This document shows, in pieces, positions 11,463 to 22,830 of a stretch of DNA of 64,000 nucleotides. Numbering within the stretch: the stretch's first letter is position 1; each line of letters starts with the position of its first letter. A program made the position numbers and the translations under genes. The notes beneath the pieces were generated by a model, which ran no database searches, had not been told where the DNA came from, and saw only the letters and a program-made list of their open reading frames with translations. Origin of the DNA: Cryptomeria japonica (Eukaryota; Streptophyta; Pinopsida; Cupressales; Cupressaceae); NCBI RefSeq assembly GCF_030272615.1, contig NC_081410.1, forward strand, positions 501,978,442 to 502,042,441, given 5' to 3'.

Positions 11463-12921
11463 TTGGGCCTAAAGGATATTTTTTTGATGGATAAGCAATC
11501 TCTCTTTTTTATTGCCATTTTTTATTCCAAAGAACATAGAAATTATGTGCATAGATATAAGGGGTGGTTTTGTAAGGGGGTTGGTATTATCACTTTGGCG
11601 TGGGTTCCAAATTTTAGTCTACATTCAGTTCCCCCCCTTTTCATGCCTTTTTGGATTACTCTCCCGAGGTTCTCGCTTGAGTGTCGTGATTCAGATATTG
11701 TGGAAATTTTGGCTAATCAAATGGGTATTTTTATCAAGCATGACCTTATCCCATATGAACTTGCCCATTTAACCATCAGGGTATGCCTACTGCTAAACCT
11801 CACAAATCCACTTCCCAAGTCTATTTTAATGACTTCTTCAATAGGGAAATGGAATCAAGACATTTACATACAGGGCACCAGAGATGTTGACAACCGTATA
11901 GATAAATTGGGCAATTTTATTTTGTAGTATCAAGGATCAGATATTGATGCAGTTAGGGTTTGCAAGGATTTTGTGACTGATTTCCATAAATGCTCCTTTT
12001 ATTAGTCTATTGTGTCTCCTTCTACACCAAGTGGGACAACAAGTGTAGCTGACTTATCAGAGTCTCGTACCTCTGAATAATGTTGATAATATTGCAAGAC
12101 CTTTATAGGGTGTTCAGTTATAGGCAGATCCTCCTCTTTCTTTGATTCCTTCTCAATTCTTTTCGGGTTGTATGACAGACATTTTACTTCCAAAAGAAAA
12201 AAGAACAAGACCCTCCAATTGGAATAATTCTCCTCAGTACCAAGTCGTTATCTTTGGTTCATGTTCTTTGCAAAAATTTGTGGGTAGATATAAGAAAATA
12301 TCTTTTAAGATCCATTGCTCTCCAATCCTGGTTGATTGGTTGTACAAGAACATATTTGCTTCCTCTCTCTTTAGGAAGTTCACTTCTTCTTTTCTAAGTT
12401 TAACTTCTATGAGACCCTCAGATTCTCAAGACCAACAAATCTCTATTTCACATAATGCAAAGGATAATTTGATTCGTAGCTTGATGTTTAATTGCCAGCC
12501 TTTCCATGTGGTTGATCACAATCTTCCCACTACTCGACCCTCATCGAATGCTCCAAATATCGAATTAATGGCACATGATATCCTTATCTTTGTTACATCG
12601 AACTTGATTGATGAAATTGCTCTCGAGTAATTCCCAAAAATACAGGATGTCCCTTCTGTTGATGCTATGTCTCTCACTCTTAATACTTCACCACCCATTT
12701 TGGAGTTTAGTCATGTTGATCACCTTGTGGCTGAAGATAATTCATATAAGCCTTTTCAACCTCCCACACAGCTTGACTTAGATTTTTGTCAACATCTCTC
12801 TCTTGCTAAATCAGTCTCTTCATCTCCTTTGTTAACTAAAACACCTAAAAAAGAGGTTGGAAGCCCAAGATTCTTAAAATCCAAGAAGAGATCACAACTA
12901 GTATCCAATCTACAATTGTAG
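11463..12921 (+). pseudogene. LINE ORF1 remnant (DUF4283-type RNA-binding protein)
   Basis: The frame at 11463-11927 matches the plant LINE ORF1 DUF4283 pattern: WFCKGVGIITLAWVPNF, then a PFWITLPRFSLE segment, an ILANQMGIFIKHD segment, ARICVEV-like LTIRVCLLLNLT, and SILMTSSIGKWNQDIYIQG. The zinc knuckle expected next is degenerate (VDNRIDKLGNF). Downstream frames at 12142-12630 and 12667-12921 look like the low-complexity Ser/Pro-rich C-terminal part, ending in a basic run (KSKKRSQL) 56 bases before the endonuclease ATG. ORF1 proteins bind the LINE RNA and form the RNP with ORF2. Frameshifts and a stop at 11925 break the frame. Confidence 0.65.
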
Positions 12922-12976
12922 ACAAGTTTTCACCCCACTCAAGACCGAGAAGAACATGTTTTTCTTTCTAGGTACA

Positions 12977-13740
12977 ATGAGGATGATATCTTGGAATGTT
13001 AGAGGTTTGAATGCCTCTGACAAAAGGGGACGAATCAAGCAGCAGCTGGATTCCTCCCAAGCAGACATCATTTTATTGCAAGAAACAAAGCTTTCTAATT
13101 AAGCCTCTCAAAAGATTTTAAAAAAATGGAATTTATGGGATTTCATACATGTTCTTGTAGTAGGGGCTTCCAGTGGTATTCTGACATTGTGGAATCCCAG
13201 GACAATCAAAGAAAAAACCTTGAACCAAGGGACAAATTGGCATCTTATTCTTATTGAAAATTTTGATTTATCCTTTCTTCTCTTTAATATTTGTGGTCCA
13301 ACAGCTCCTCATGAGAAACATGCTCTTTAGAATACCTTATCTTATCAAATCCATCAGTAGGGAGCTCAGAAAATCATCTTAGGAGGTAATTTTAATGCCA
13401 TTTTGTCTCAAGATGAGAAATAGGGAGGCAACCCTACTGCTTCTAAGGTGATTGATGGCTTGAGATATTTTGTGTCTGATAACACCCTTTCTGACATTTC
13501 ACCTTCTAATGGTCAATTTACATGGACAACCAGAGAACTTCCCTTCAAATAGCAAGCAGATTGGACAAGTTTTTCACTTCATATGAATGGATCCTTCAGA
13601 AATATACATTCAACTCTATATCTATCGTTCTCTATATCTGAACATTTTCCTATCTCATTATGATTGGATAAACATGAAGCTTCTCATCATAGACCTTCTT
13701 TTAAATTTAAAATAATGTGGCTTTGACACCCACACTTTCA
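12977..13740 (+). pseudogene. LINE ORF2, AP-type endonuclease domain (broken)
   Basis: From the ATG at 12977 the frame reads MRMISWNVRGLNASDKRGRI, the conserved start of an L1 endonuclease (Asn in SWNVRGLN). DIILLQETKLS follows, with the metal-binding Glu, then the GGNFNA segment near 13385 (Asp of GDFNA replaced by Asn). SEHFPISL near 13640 carries the catalytic SDH as SEH. The domain would nick target DNA for target-primed reverse transcription. At least four in-frame stops, plus the Asp changes at GDFNA and SDH, make it inactive. Confidence 0.75.
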
Positions 13741-16148
13741 TGCTCTCCTTCGCCAATGGTGGGTAAGTGCCCCCTTCTATAGGGAGAACAAAATGTTTCA
13801 ACTTTATATGAAAATGCAGTATGTAAAAGAAAATATCAAAGTTTGGAATAGGGAAGTATTCAAAAACATCTTTGCAGAGAAATTAAATGTAGAGAAGGAA
13901 TTAAAGGACATCAATGAACTTATCTTTTCTAATAGGATTAATCCTGAAACCTTCTCAAGGTAGAAGCATTTACAAAGATACAGGGAAGAATTGTGCTCTA
14001 GAGAGGAGTATTGGAGACAAAAATCAAGGGAGCTATGGCTAAAAGATGGGGATAAAAATACTAAGTTCTTTCAGGCATCTGCAAAGATTAAGCAAGCTGC
14101 ATATACTATATTATCTATAAATGCCTCTTCTTCGGGGATAAAATTAACTAGTGAACAAGAAATTAGGGAAGAGGGTGAACACTTATTTAAAAATATTCTT
14201 GCTCCTTCTCCTCCTTTTGTCCTTGAGGAGTCTAATGTCGAGGTATTGCTAAATTCCATCCCTTGTTTGATTTCATAGCATGATAATGATTATTTGATGC
14301 AACCTTTCTCTCTTGCTGAACTTCAAGAGGTGGTAGTTTTGATGGCTCCTGACAAGTCTCCAGGTCCTGATGGTTTCACCATTCTATTCTTTCAAAAGTG
14401 TTGGGATGTTTTAAGTTTTGATGTTTTAATGGCTTTAAAGGAGTCAAGACAAAAAGCTTGTATACTCAAGAACTTCAATTTAACTCATCTTGCTCTTATC
14501 CCCAAATCCAACAACCCTCAATATTTTGTAGACTTTAGGCCTATCTTCTTGTGTAATACAATTTACAAGATCTTCACAAAATCTATTTATCTCCTGTTAA
14601 AATCCTTGATACCTAAAGTAATATCTCTCCAACAAGGAGGTTTTGTTCCTGTAGGGAAACATCGGAAGGTGTGCTTGTGGCCCATGAAGATTTGCACTCA
14701 ATTAACTCTTCACAGTCCCCTACTTTCATAGCTAAATTAGACATGTTTAAGGCATATGATAAACTATGTTTGTATTTTCTTTTGAGAGTGCTTAAAAAGT
14801 TTGGCTTTTTGGATAAGTGGTGCAAATGGATCAAAAATATCTTTGGTGCACATTTCTCAGTTATTATTAATGGTAATCCTTTTGGTTTTTTTCGAGCCAC
14901 TCAAGGAGTTTGACAAGGTGACCCACTATCACCTTTTCTCTTCATTATCATGGCAGAAGCTTTTAGCAGATTGGTCAATAAACAACTAACTTTGGGTCTT
15001 TGGAAGGGGGTATGCATCCCTAATACTTCAATTTCCATCACCCACACTTTATTTGCAGATGATACACTTTTATTTGGTTGTTCCAACATTCAAGAAACAA
15101 GGCATATTAAGAAAATGTTGGACATATATACTTCCGGATCTGGGTAGAAAATCAGTGCTTAGAAATCTAAATTATTCATATTTAATACTTTTGAAATGGT
15201 ATCTAACAACATTATCTAGACATTGGGATTTCTAGTGGATTCTCTTCCATTTTCATACTTGGGCATCCCTTTCTTTATGGGATAAGGGAAACCCTCTTTT
15301 TGGAATTTTGTGATTGATAGATTAAAAAGAAGAATTTTTGTGTGGAAAGCTAGATGGTTATCTTTGTCAGGCAGAATCCTTCTTATCAAAACTATTTTGG
15401 CTACAATCCCAAACTACTACATTTTAGTCTTTCAAGCTCCGAAATCTATTGTTTCCCATATCAAGAAAATTATTCAGAATTTTATTTGGAAAGGTAATCT
15501 TTCAAAAGATAAAAAGATACCGCTTGTGTCTCTCAACAAAATGACTACAAGTAAATCTACGGGTGGGGTTGGTTTACACAATCTTTCAAAAAGGAACAAG
15601 GCCTTTGGGGGAAAGTTGGTTTGGAATATTTATGTAAAACCACATGCTTTGTGGTGTCAAATTATGCAAGCAAAGTATTTATATACTCCTACCCCATCAC
15701 GTATTTTTACTATCCTTGATCCTCCATCAGGCTCTATAGTTTGGAACTTCATGATGGCTTCTAGGAATGTGATTACTAGATATTTATCTTGGCAAGTACA
15801 TAATGGAAAAGATGTCAACTTCTGGCATGATTCATGGAGTGGTCTCCCCCCTCTTAATCTTGAGGAATCTCTAGTAGATGCAATCCCCATATTTATTACT
15901 CAATGGGGATCTTACCTTTATGATTACATAGATGATCTTGAGAAGCCTTGAAATTGTGCCATTCAGAAGAATCCAGCTTCACTCCCAATCTCCCTGGCTC
16001 AAAAGGTAAAATTTTCTTTGATTCTTAAGAACTGCATTATTTTAATCTCTAATGGTTTAGACAAATTGATATGGTTCCCTGCGAAGAACAGAAAGTATTC
16101 TATCAAGGAAGGGTATAAGGCAATTCATCAGATGTCAGTTCAATCCTA
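13741..16148 (+). pseudogene. LINE ORF2, reverse transcriptase domain (broken)
   Basis: About 13990 onward carries the plant LINE linker (WLKDGDKNTKFFQASAK) and then the RT core: APDKSPGPDGF (about 14345), HLALIPKSNNP, FRPIFLCNTIYKI, QQGGFVPV, a frameshift near 14665, AKLDMFKAYDK, and INGNPFGFF followed by RATQGV with a stop where RQGDPLSP should continue. The catalytic FADD (15052-15063, FADD rather than YADD) follows, then the thumb and connection region to 15951 with LSLSGRILLIKTILATIP and WHDSWSG. The frame is cut at 16148 by the target-site duplication of the LTR element at 16154 and resumes at 21166. Confidence 0.85.
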
Positions 16149-16153
16149 TTCAC
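16149..16153. repeat. Target-site duplication, left copy
   Basis: ttcac, identical to 21161-21165. It flanks the LTR element inserted into the LINE. Confidence 0.8.
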
Positions 16154-17813
16154 TGATGTAGAGCATAATGGACCCTCTCACAATCACATTCCAACTTATC
16201 ATTCTTGCTTCTTAAAAAACTCAACTCTTCTTGTTTCACCTTCCTTCACTAGGCTTCACCAAGATGCCCAAATAAAACTATCAACCTCACCAACTTGTTC
16301 CAACACTTCCTAGGGTCTCTACATACCCTATTCCACTTTACCCAATAGGTTTCACTCACCCTATCAACTGATTTTCTCACAAACCCTTACCTAGGTCCCT
16401 AAATAGGCCAATTCCCTAGTAGCCATGTTCAGCGGGTATTTTGACATTTAACCCAAATAATTTGAAAACACTTGATGAATAAATTTCATATCTGGATACC
16501 CTTTTTGAAGTTACCTAATATATGTGAAAATAAACTATGGGTATTTCGGATGAAATATTCAGACCGGCACCCTGCTACACACCAACTAGGCCCAATTAGC
16601 CCTCCTTTCCAAAGCAAGTACCAACAAACGGTATGACCACAACTCCTAACCAAAAAAAAGTCTTGAAATTTTTTCCAAAAACCAAATATTTTCTAGGTTT
16701 CAAGACAATACACAATCATTTGATAGGTTAGATACTAAACCCCCCTTTTTAGGCCTAAAAAACTAGGGCCTCCTTGTTCAAAACCTAAAACTCACTTCTA
16801 GATCTTAAAACTTGGTATTCACCATGATTTTACCATTCCCTCACACTTTTTCACATAAAAACACTACCTCCTTAAGGTAGATCTTTTGTTGCTATACTCA
16901 TGCCTCCATTTTCATGCTTTTCCTCACTCAATCTCTTACCCTAGGGTATCAACACTTCATCTCCATGTTTTATCCTGCATATGTAGAGTTATACATACAT
17001 ATATTACATTATTCTTGACCCATTCCACAAGAAATAGCAACCACATAAAGTGGAACGGGTCACATTTGCATTGTGACTCTCAAAACTCCCTTAAAACAAT
17101 CACCTACAACAGATTTTAGGACAACCAATAGAAGTATATCATATTTGAATGTAAAACCTTCAATAACAGTATAAAATGATAGTACAAACACTCCTCTACA
17201 TTACCAAATCCATTTCCAATAAAAAAATGAAGCAAAGAAGAAGAGTTTCAGACCAAAATTGCAAGGGAAAACCTTGTACTTTTATTGCCAAACTCTAAAC
17301 TCTTACAATGCCAAAAAAAATCGACCCTCTACCTCTTCATTTTGGATCATAACAAGCATATTTAAACCTCTTCCCTTCATGGAAACTGAAAACCAACTCT
17401 TAACCACCCATACAACCACTTTTGGGTGTTTACAATTTTAATTTATTGTCAAATTGACACTTTTAGTAGTCAATTGACAAGTTTTTAAAATTTTTTGCAT
17501 CTTGACACTTTCTAATCAACTTTATTACATTAATATGGTCACACAAGACCTTACAAGACTTAAAATCCTCATTAAAAACCTATTCTATCCATTGGACCCC
17601 ATTACATTACTCATTTTGACATTATTTGCCCAACATGGCAATTTTGACAATTTATTAAAAAATGACTCATTATATGGGTTTGATGATTCCAAATGGAATT
17701 ATTATCCATGTTTAAAATATAAAATGGTAATTTTAACTTTATAGACTTAATATATCATAAATATTCATTATGGCCTCATGGTGGCCAATCTTGTCTTGGG
17801 TGGTCCTGCACCA
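16154..17813 (-). repeat. 3' LTR (element on minus strand)
   Basis: 1660 bases, direct repeat of 19532-21160 with clear but modest divergence by eye (scattered substitutions and small indels, such as a segment near 17620-17640 that is absent from the other copy). Plus-strand start TGATGTAGAG, end CTGCACCA. Confidence 0.85.
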
Positions 17814-17835
17814 TACTCCCCACCTCAAAAATTTC
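17814..17835 (-). other. Polypurine tract
   Basis: On the minus strand TTGAGGTGGGGAGTA ends directly at the LTR start TGGTGCAGGA (17813), the expected plus-strand priming site. Confidence 0.7.
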
Positions 17836-18333
17836 CAAGTCTCTTGGAAATGGTGTACTTGCAAAACAAGCAAACATAAAACCTGCACCATCTTGTCCTT
17901 TTAGTTTTTTCATCTTCACCTTAGGTTTGTATTTGTCATTCTCTTGACTTCCCATCCATGCTTTATCTCTTGTATTCCTCATTGTTTCTTTTTCCTCTTG
18001 AATCTTATCCTCCATGCTCTTATTAGGCTGCTCCCATCTGCTCTTTATCTGACCTGCATCTCCATATATGCCAAAACATCTGATACTCTGACTCTTTCCC
18101 TTCATCTTCACTCTTGGTTTCCTATTCATTAGAAATATCAACAAAATCAAGAAGCAATAGCATGCCCCTTCCACCATCTGACTTCTACCAACATCCATAA
18201 TCTTCACCATGTTTGGAATCTTTGTCACAATAGCATACATCTGCAAAACAATCAGACTTACCACCCAAAGACAACTCATAGTCTTATCATCAACATATTT
18301 CATCTCCATTCTAGGAGAACATCTAAAGGACAT
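17814..18333 (-). pseudogene. Unidentified 3' ORF with two hydrophobic segments in the LTR element
   Basis: A minus-strand open frame overlaps the end of the protease-like ORF in another frame and runs through the purine tract into the LTR. Its residues include two hydrophobic stretches (around CLWVVSLIVLQMYAIV and CYCFLILLIFLM), each followed by basic residues, then a polar, charged tail rich in Lys and Glu. The hydrophobic segments could be membrane-spanning, or an accident of T-rich sequence. I see no recognisable family. No ATG-based start is certain; the first in-frame ATG codons are near the ORF start. It may simply be the frameshifted continuation of the upstream ORF. Confidence 0.3.
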
Positions 18334-19465
18334 TCTATTGTCCCAATCAAAATCACTTTTTCATACTCAAGCCCTTCAAGACTTGAACCCTTGTTGCCAT
18401 CACCAACATCTCTCTCATCTACCTCTATCTCAACTCTTTGAACCTCTTTGCCATTAGGTTCATCTTCCTCTTCACATGCTACTTGCTGCCCTTTCTTCTC
18501 TTGCCCTTCCAAGGGACAACTTACCTTTCCTCTAAGATCTTTATCCTCTTGTAGGATCTTTCTCTCAACTTCATACACATCTGCCCTATCAACATCACCC
18601 TTTATCATACTATCCTCCACTTTCTCTATCAGCAAATCAATTTTATCTTCTACTATGACCTCTCTAGGCCATCCTTGCCTCTTCATTGGTAATACACTAG
18701 CACTCTCACTCACATTTTCTTCTCTTCTCATATATACCTTTGACTTATCTGAACCACAATCTTTCATATCATCTAACTGATATGTTGCATGTCCTATCAA
18801 TGGACTCTGCATCTGCACAATCTCACTTTTTTCCTTCTCAAGGATTTCTTCCTTGTTCTCCTTCACCTTATACCTACTCTTTGCATCTTCTTCCTGCAAC
18901 TTAGACTTTATCTTGTCTTCTTCAATCCTAGAAGTGGATTCTATCTCTGTCTTTTCTTCATCCTTATGTTCCTCATGCCTTATGAACTCACTTCTTGCAA
19001 TCAACATTATCCTTGACATTCCCCATGCTACCTTGTCATCCTGCAATGATTTCATCACAAACATTTTCCCATCCTTGTTAATTACATATGCATTTTCTCT
19101 AACATCATGTAGGGCTTTAACATCAACATTCCATACTCTACCCAAGATCATATGAAAATCACTCAAAGGCATAATATCACATAGAATAGTATCATAATAT
19201 GAACCAATGCTGAAAGAAACATATGCTTTCTCTTTAACATCAACCCATTGATCATTGCTTACCCCATATGCTCCGTAAGGTGACTCAAGAGGTGACCTTG
19301 GAAGGTTCAACTCTCAACCATCTCTACTAAGACTATATTTTCAAAAGAACCACTACTAACAACAACCTTGGATACCTTACCCCTACATTTGCATTGTGTT
19401 CGGAATATAGAGTGCCTCTGAGCATAGCTTGCCCACATTTCTTCATCTTCTTCCATGATGGTTTC
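18300..19465 (-). pseudogene. Gypsy retropepsin-like fragment fused to a long charged region
   Basis: Minus-strand reading begins shortly after the primer-binding site with MEEDEEMWASYAQRHS (about 19459), then CKCRGKVSKVVVSSGSFENI. The retropepsin active-site motif (V-D-S/T-G-S) is here SSGS, so the catalytic Asp is missing. After a one-base frame change near 19308 it continues with VDVKEKAYVSFSIGSYYDTI, LCDIMPLSDFHMILGRVW and HDVRENAYVINKDGK, the C-terminal half of a Ty3/Gypsy protease. About 250 residues of acidic and basic, probably disordered sequence follow. The frame of 337 codons is open, which is notable for an otherwise decayed region. Gag and all downstream pol domains are absent. 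Confidence 0.7.
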
Positions 19466-19517
19466 CTCTCTTATCTCTCAGTCTTCAATCTACAATCTGA
19501 AAGGACCTACTTCCTTT

Positions 19518-19528
19518 CTCTGATACCA
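19518..19528 (-). other. Primer-binding site, initiator tRNA-Met type
   Basis: Minus strand reads TGGTATCAGAG, three bases inside the 5' LTR (19532), a perfect match to the usual plant LTR-retrotransposon PBS core. Confidence 0.85.
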
Positions 19529-19531
19529 CTA

Positions 19532-21160
19532 TTATGTAGAGAATCATGGACCCTCCCACAATCACATTGCAACTTATCATTCTTTCTTCTTAAAAAACTC
19601 AACTCTTCTTGTTTCACCTTCCTTCACTAGGCTTCACGAAGATACCCAAATAGAACTATCAACCTCACCAACTTTTTCCAACACTTCCTAGGGTCTCTAC
19701 ATACCCTATTCCACTTTACCCAATAGTTTTCACTCACCCTATCAATTGGTTTTCTCATAAACCCTTACCCGGGTCCCTAAATAGGCCAATTCCCTAGTAG
19801 CCCTGTTCAGCGGGTATTCTGACATTTACTCAAAATAATTTTGAAACACTTAACAAATACATTTCATATCCAGATACCCTTTTGGAAGCTACCTAACATA
19901 TGTGAAAATCAACTATGGGTATTTTGGATGAAATACTCAGACCAACACCCTGCTACACACCAACTAGGCCCAATTAGCCCTCTTTTCCAAAGCAAGTACC
20001 AACAAATGGTATGACCACAACTCCAAATCAAAAAAAAGTCTTTAAAAATGTTCAAAAATCATATATTTTCCAAGTTTCAAGACAATACACAATCATTTGA
20101 TAGGTTAGATACTAAACCCCCCTTTTTAGGCCTAAAAAATTAGGGCCTCCTTGTTCAAACCCCAAAACTCACTTTCAGATCTTGAAACTTGGTATTCACC
20201 ATGAATTTACCATCCCCTAACACTATTTAAAATAAAAAAACTACCTCCTTAAGGTAGATCTTCTACTGCTATACTCATGCCTCCATTTTCATGTTTTTCC
20301 TCACTCAATCTCTTACCCTAGGGTATCAACACTTCATCTCCACATTTTTTCCTGCACGTGTAGAGATAGATATACATATATTATATTACACCTGACCCAT
20401 TCTACAAGAAATAGCAACCACATAAAGTGGAACGGGTCACATTTGCATTGTGACTCTCAAAACTCCCTTAAAACAATCACCTACAACAGATTTTAGGACA
20501 GCCAATAGAAGTATATCAGATTTGAATGTAAAACCTTCAATAATAGTATCAAATGATAGTAAAAACACTCCTCTACATTTCCAGATCCATTTCCAATAAA
20601 AAATGAAGCAAAGAAGAAGAGTTTTAGACCAAAATTGCAAGGAAAAACCTTGTATTTCTATTGCCAAACTCCAAACTCTTACAATGCCAAGTAAATCCGA
20701 CCCTCTACCTCTTCATTTTGGATCATAACAAACATATTTAAACCTCTTCCCTTCATGGAAACTGAAAAACAACTTTTAACCACCCATACAACCACTTTTG
20801 GGTGTTTACAAGTTTAATTTATTGTCAAATTGACACTTTTAGTTGTCAATTGACAAGTTTTTTAACATTTTTGCATCATGACACTTTCTAATCAGCTTAA
20901 TTACATTAATATGGTCACACAAGACCTTATGAGACTTAAAATCCTCATTAAAAACCTATTCTATCCATTGGACCCCATTACATTACTCATTTTGACAACT
21001 TATTACAAAATGACTCATTACATGAGTTTGATGACTCCAAATGGAATTATTATCCATGTTTAAAATATCAAATGGTCATTTTAACCTTCTAGACTTATAT
21101 ATCATAAATATTCATTATGGCCTCATGGTGGCCAATCTTGTCTTGGGTGCTCCTGCACCA
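19532..21160 (-). repeat. 5' LTR (element on minus strand)
   Basis: 1629 bases, paired with 16154-17813. Its inner edge reads TTATGTAGAG where the outer copy has TGATGTAGAG. Confidence 0.85.
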
Positions 21161-21165
21161 TTCAC
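21161..21165. repeat. Target-site duplication, right copy
   Basis: ttcac, matching 16149-16153. Confidence 0.8.
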
Positions 21166-22181
21166 AAAGAGTTTATAACTTCTGTTGGAACAACAATATT
21201 CTTCCCAAGGCAGGGATGTTTGCTTGGCTTGCTCTACACAACAAAATACTTACCAGTGAGAGACTTGATAAATTGAATATCGCACCTTCATTTTCCTTTG
21301 TACTTTGCAGTGAGCATAATGAAACATTAGATCATCTCCTCCTCCAATGTGATTTTGCTCATTATTGTTGGATGTTTGTGCTTGCTAAACTTTCCTTTAG
21401 CATCCCTCTTCCAAATAATGTATTTGATTTGTTCTAGTCCTGGCCAGTCTTATACTCATCCTCTCTTTTTGCATGCATTTGGAAAGTGATCCCATCCATA
21501 GTAGTATGATCACTTTGGTGGGAAAGAAATAAGAGTATTTTTAGAAGGCAGACATCTCCTCTTCCTGATGTTTTCAATTACATTGAAAAATCAGTATCAG
21601 AACTAGTTAATGCTCATGTTTCAAATCAATTCAATCCAAATAGGGAATTTACTTCTTGGGATGGTCAAGTTATTAATTGCTGGAAGGGCATCTCTATTCT
21701 CGTATCACCTTGCTTTCCAAGAGTGAGGATTTGTAAAATTGATACAAATAAAATGAAATGGTGTCCTCCAAATTTAACACATTTTAAATTGAATATTGAT
21801 GGCTCCTCTAAAGGGAACCCAGGTGATGTAGGAGTAGGAGTATGCATTAGGGACCACACAGGGTGTGTTTTTGCTTTGAAGTTTGTTTCCATTCCATCGG
21901 GTACTAACAACTACACAGAGGCATATGCTTTCCTTGAAGGCATTCTACTAGTTAAAAAATTGAACATCTCTTATATTCACATCAAAGGTGAATCAATTAT
22001 TATTATCAAGGCTTGCATAAAGAGAAATATTGACAATTGGCAGATAAGATATTTACTTGAACAAGCATGGGCACTCATTGATACATTTGTAAATTTTACT
22101 ATTTCACATGTGTATAGAGAAGGAAACCAGGTTGCAGATCATTTGGCAATATGGGAAGTTCCAAGGTGGAACTTAATATGA
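21166..22181 (+). pseudogene. LINE ORF2, zf-RVT and RNase H C-terminal part
   Basis: Continues the LINE frame broken at 16148. The first 100 residues are a zf-RVT domain (CWNNNILPKAGMFAWLALHN, then TSERLDKLNI, LCSEHNETLDHLLLQCDFA, with spaced Cys/His). After two stops near 21437-21510 an open frame at 21723-22181 is an RNase H domain: FKLNIDGSSKGNPG with the first catalytic Asp, TEAYAFLEG with the Glu, and the C-terminal HVYREGNQVADHLA. RNase H in this position is typical of plant L1-clade LINEs and would degrade the RNA strand after first-strand synthesis. The RNase H part itself has no internal stop. Confidence 0.85.
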
Positions 22182-22811
<630 letters not shown>

Positions 22812-22830
22812 TGGAAAAAAAAAAAAAAAA

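Larger units (their letters stand above)
16154..21160 (-). mobile_element. Non-autonomous Gypsy-derived LTR element carrying only a protease-like ORF
   Basis: Two long direct repeats (16154-17813 and 19532-21160) enclose only about 1.7 kb. On the minus strand the right copy is the 5' LTR. It is followed after three bases by TGGTATCAGAG (19528-19518), and the left copy is preceded by a purine tract GGTGGGGAGTA. The LTR begins TGGTGCAGGA and ends CATCA on the minus strand. A 5-bp duplication ttcac flanks it exactly, and the LINE reading frame resumes on the other side. The inside encodes a retropepsin-like fragment and a long charged region (18300-19465), but no reverse transcriptase, RNase H or integrase. 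It must therefore have relied on an autonomous Gypsy, perhaps one related to 26915-39012, whose LTR also begins with TGCAGGACCACCCAA. Confidence 0.85.

Noticed and set aside
18448-19155. Plus-strand Ser/Phe-rich open frames
   Set aside because: Antisense shadows of the minus-strand protease-like ORF at 18300-19465.
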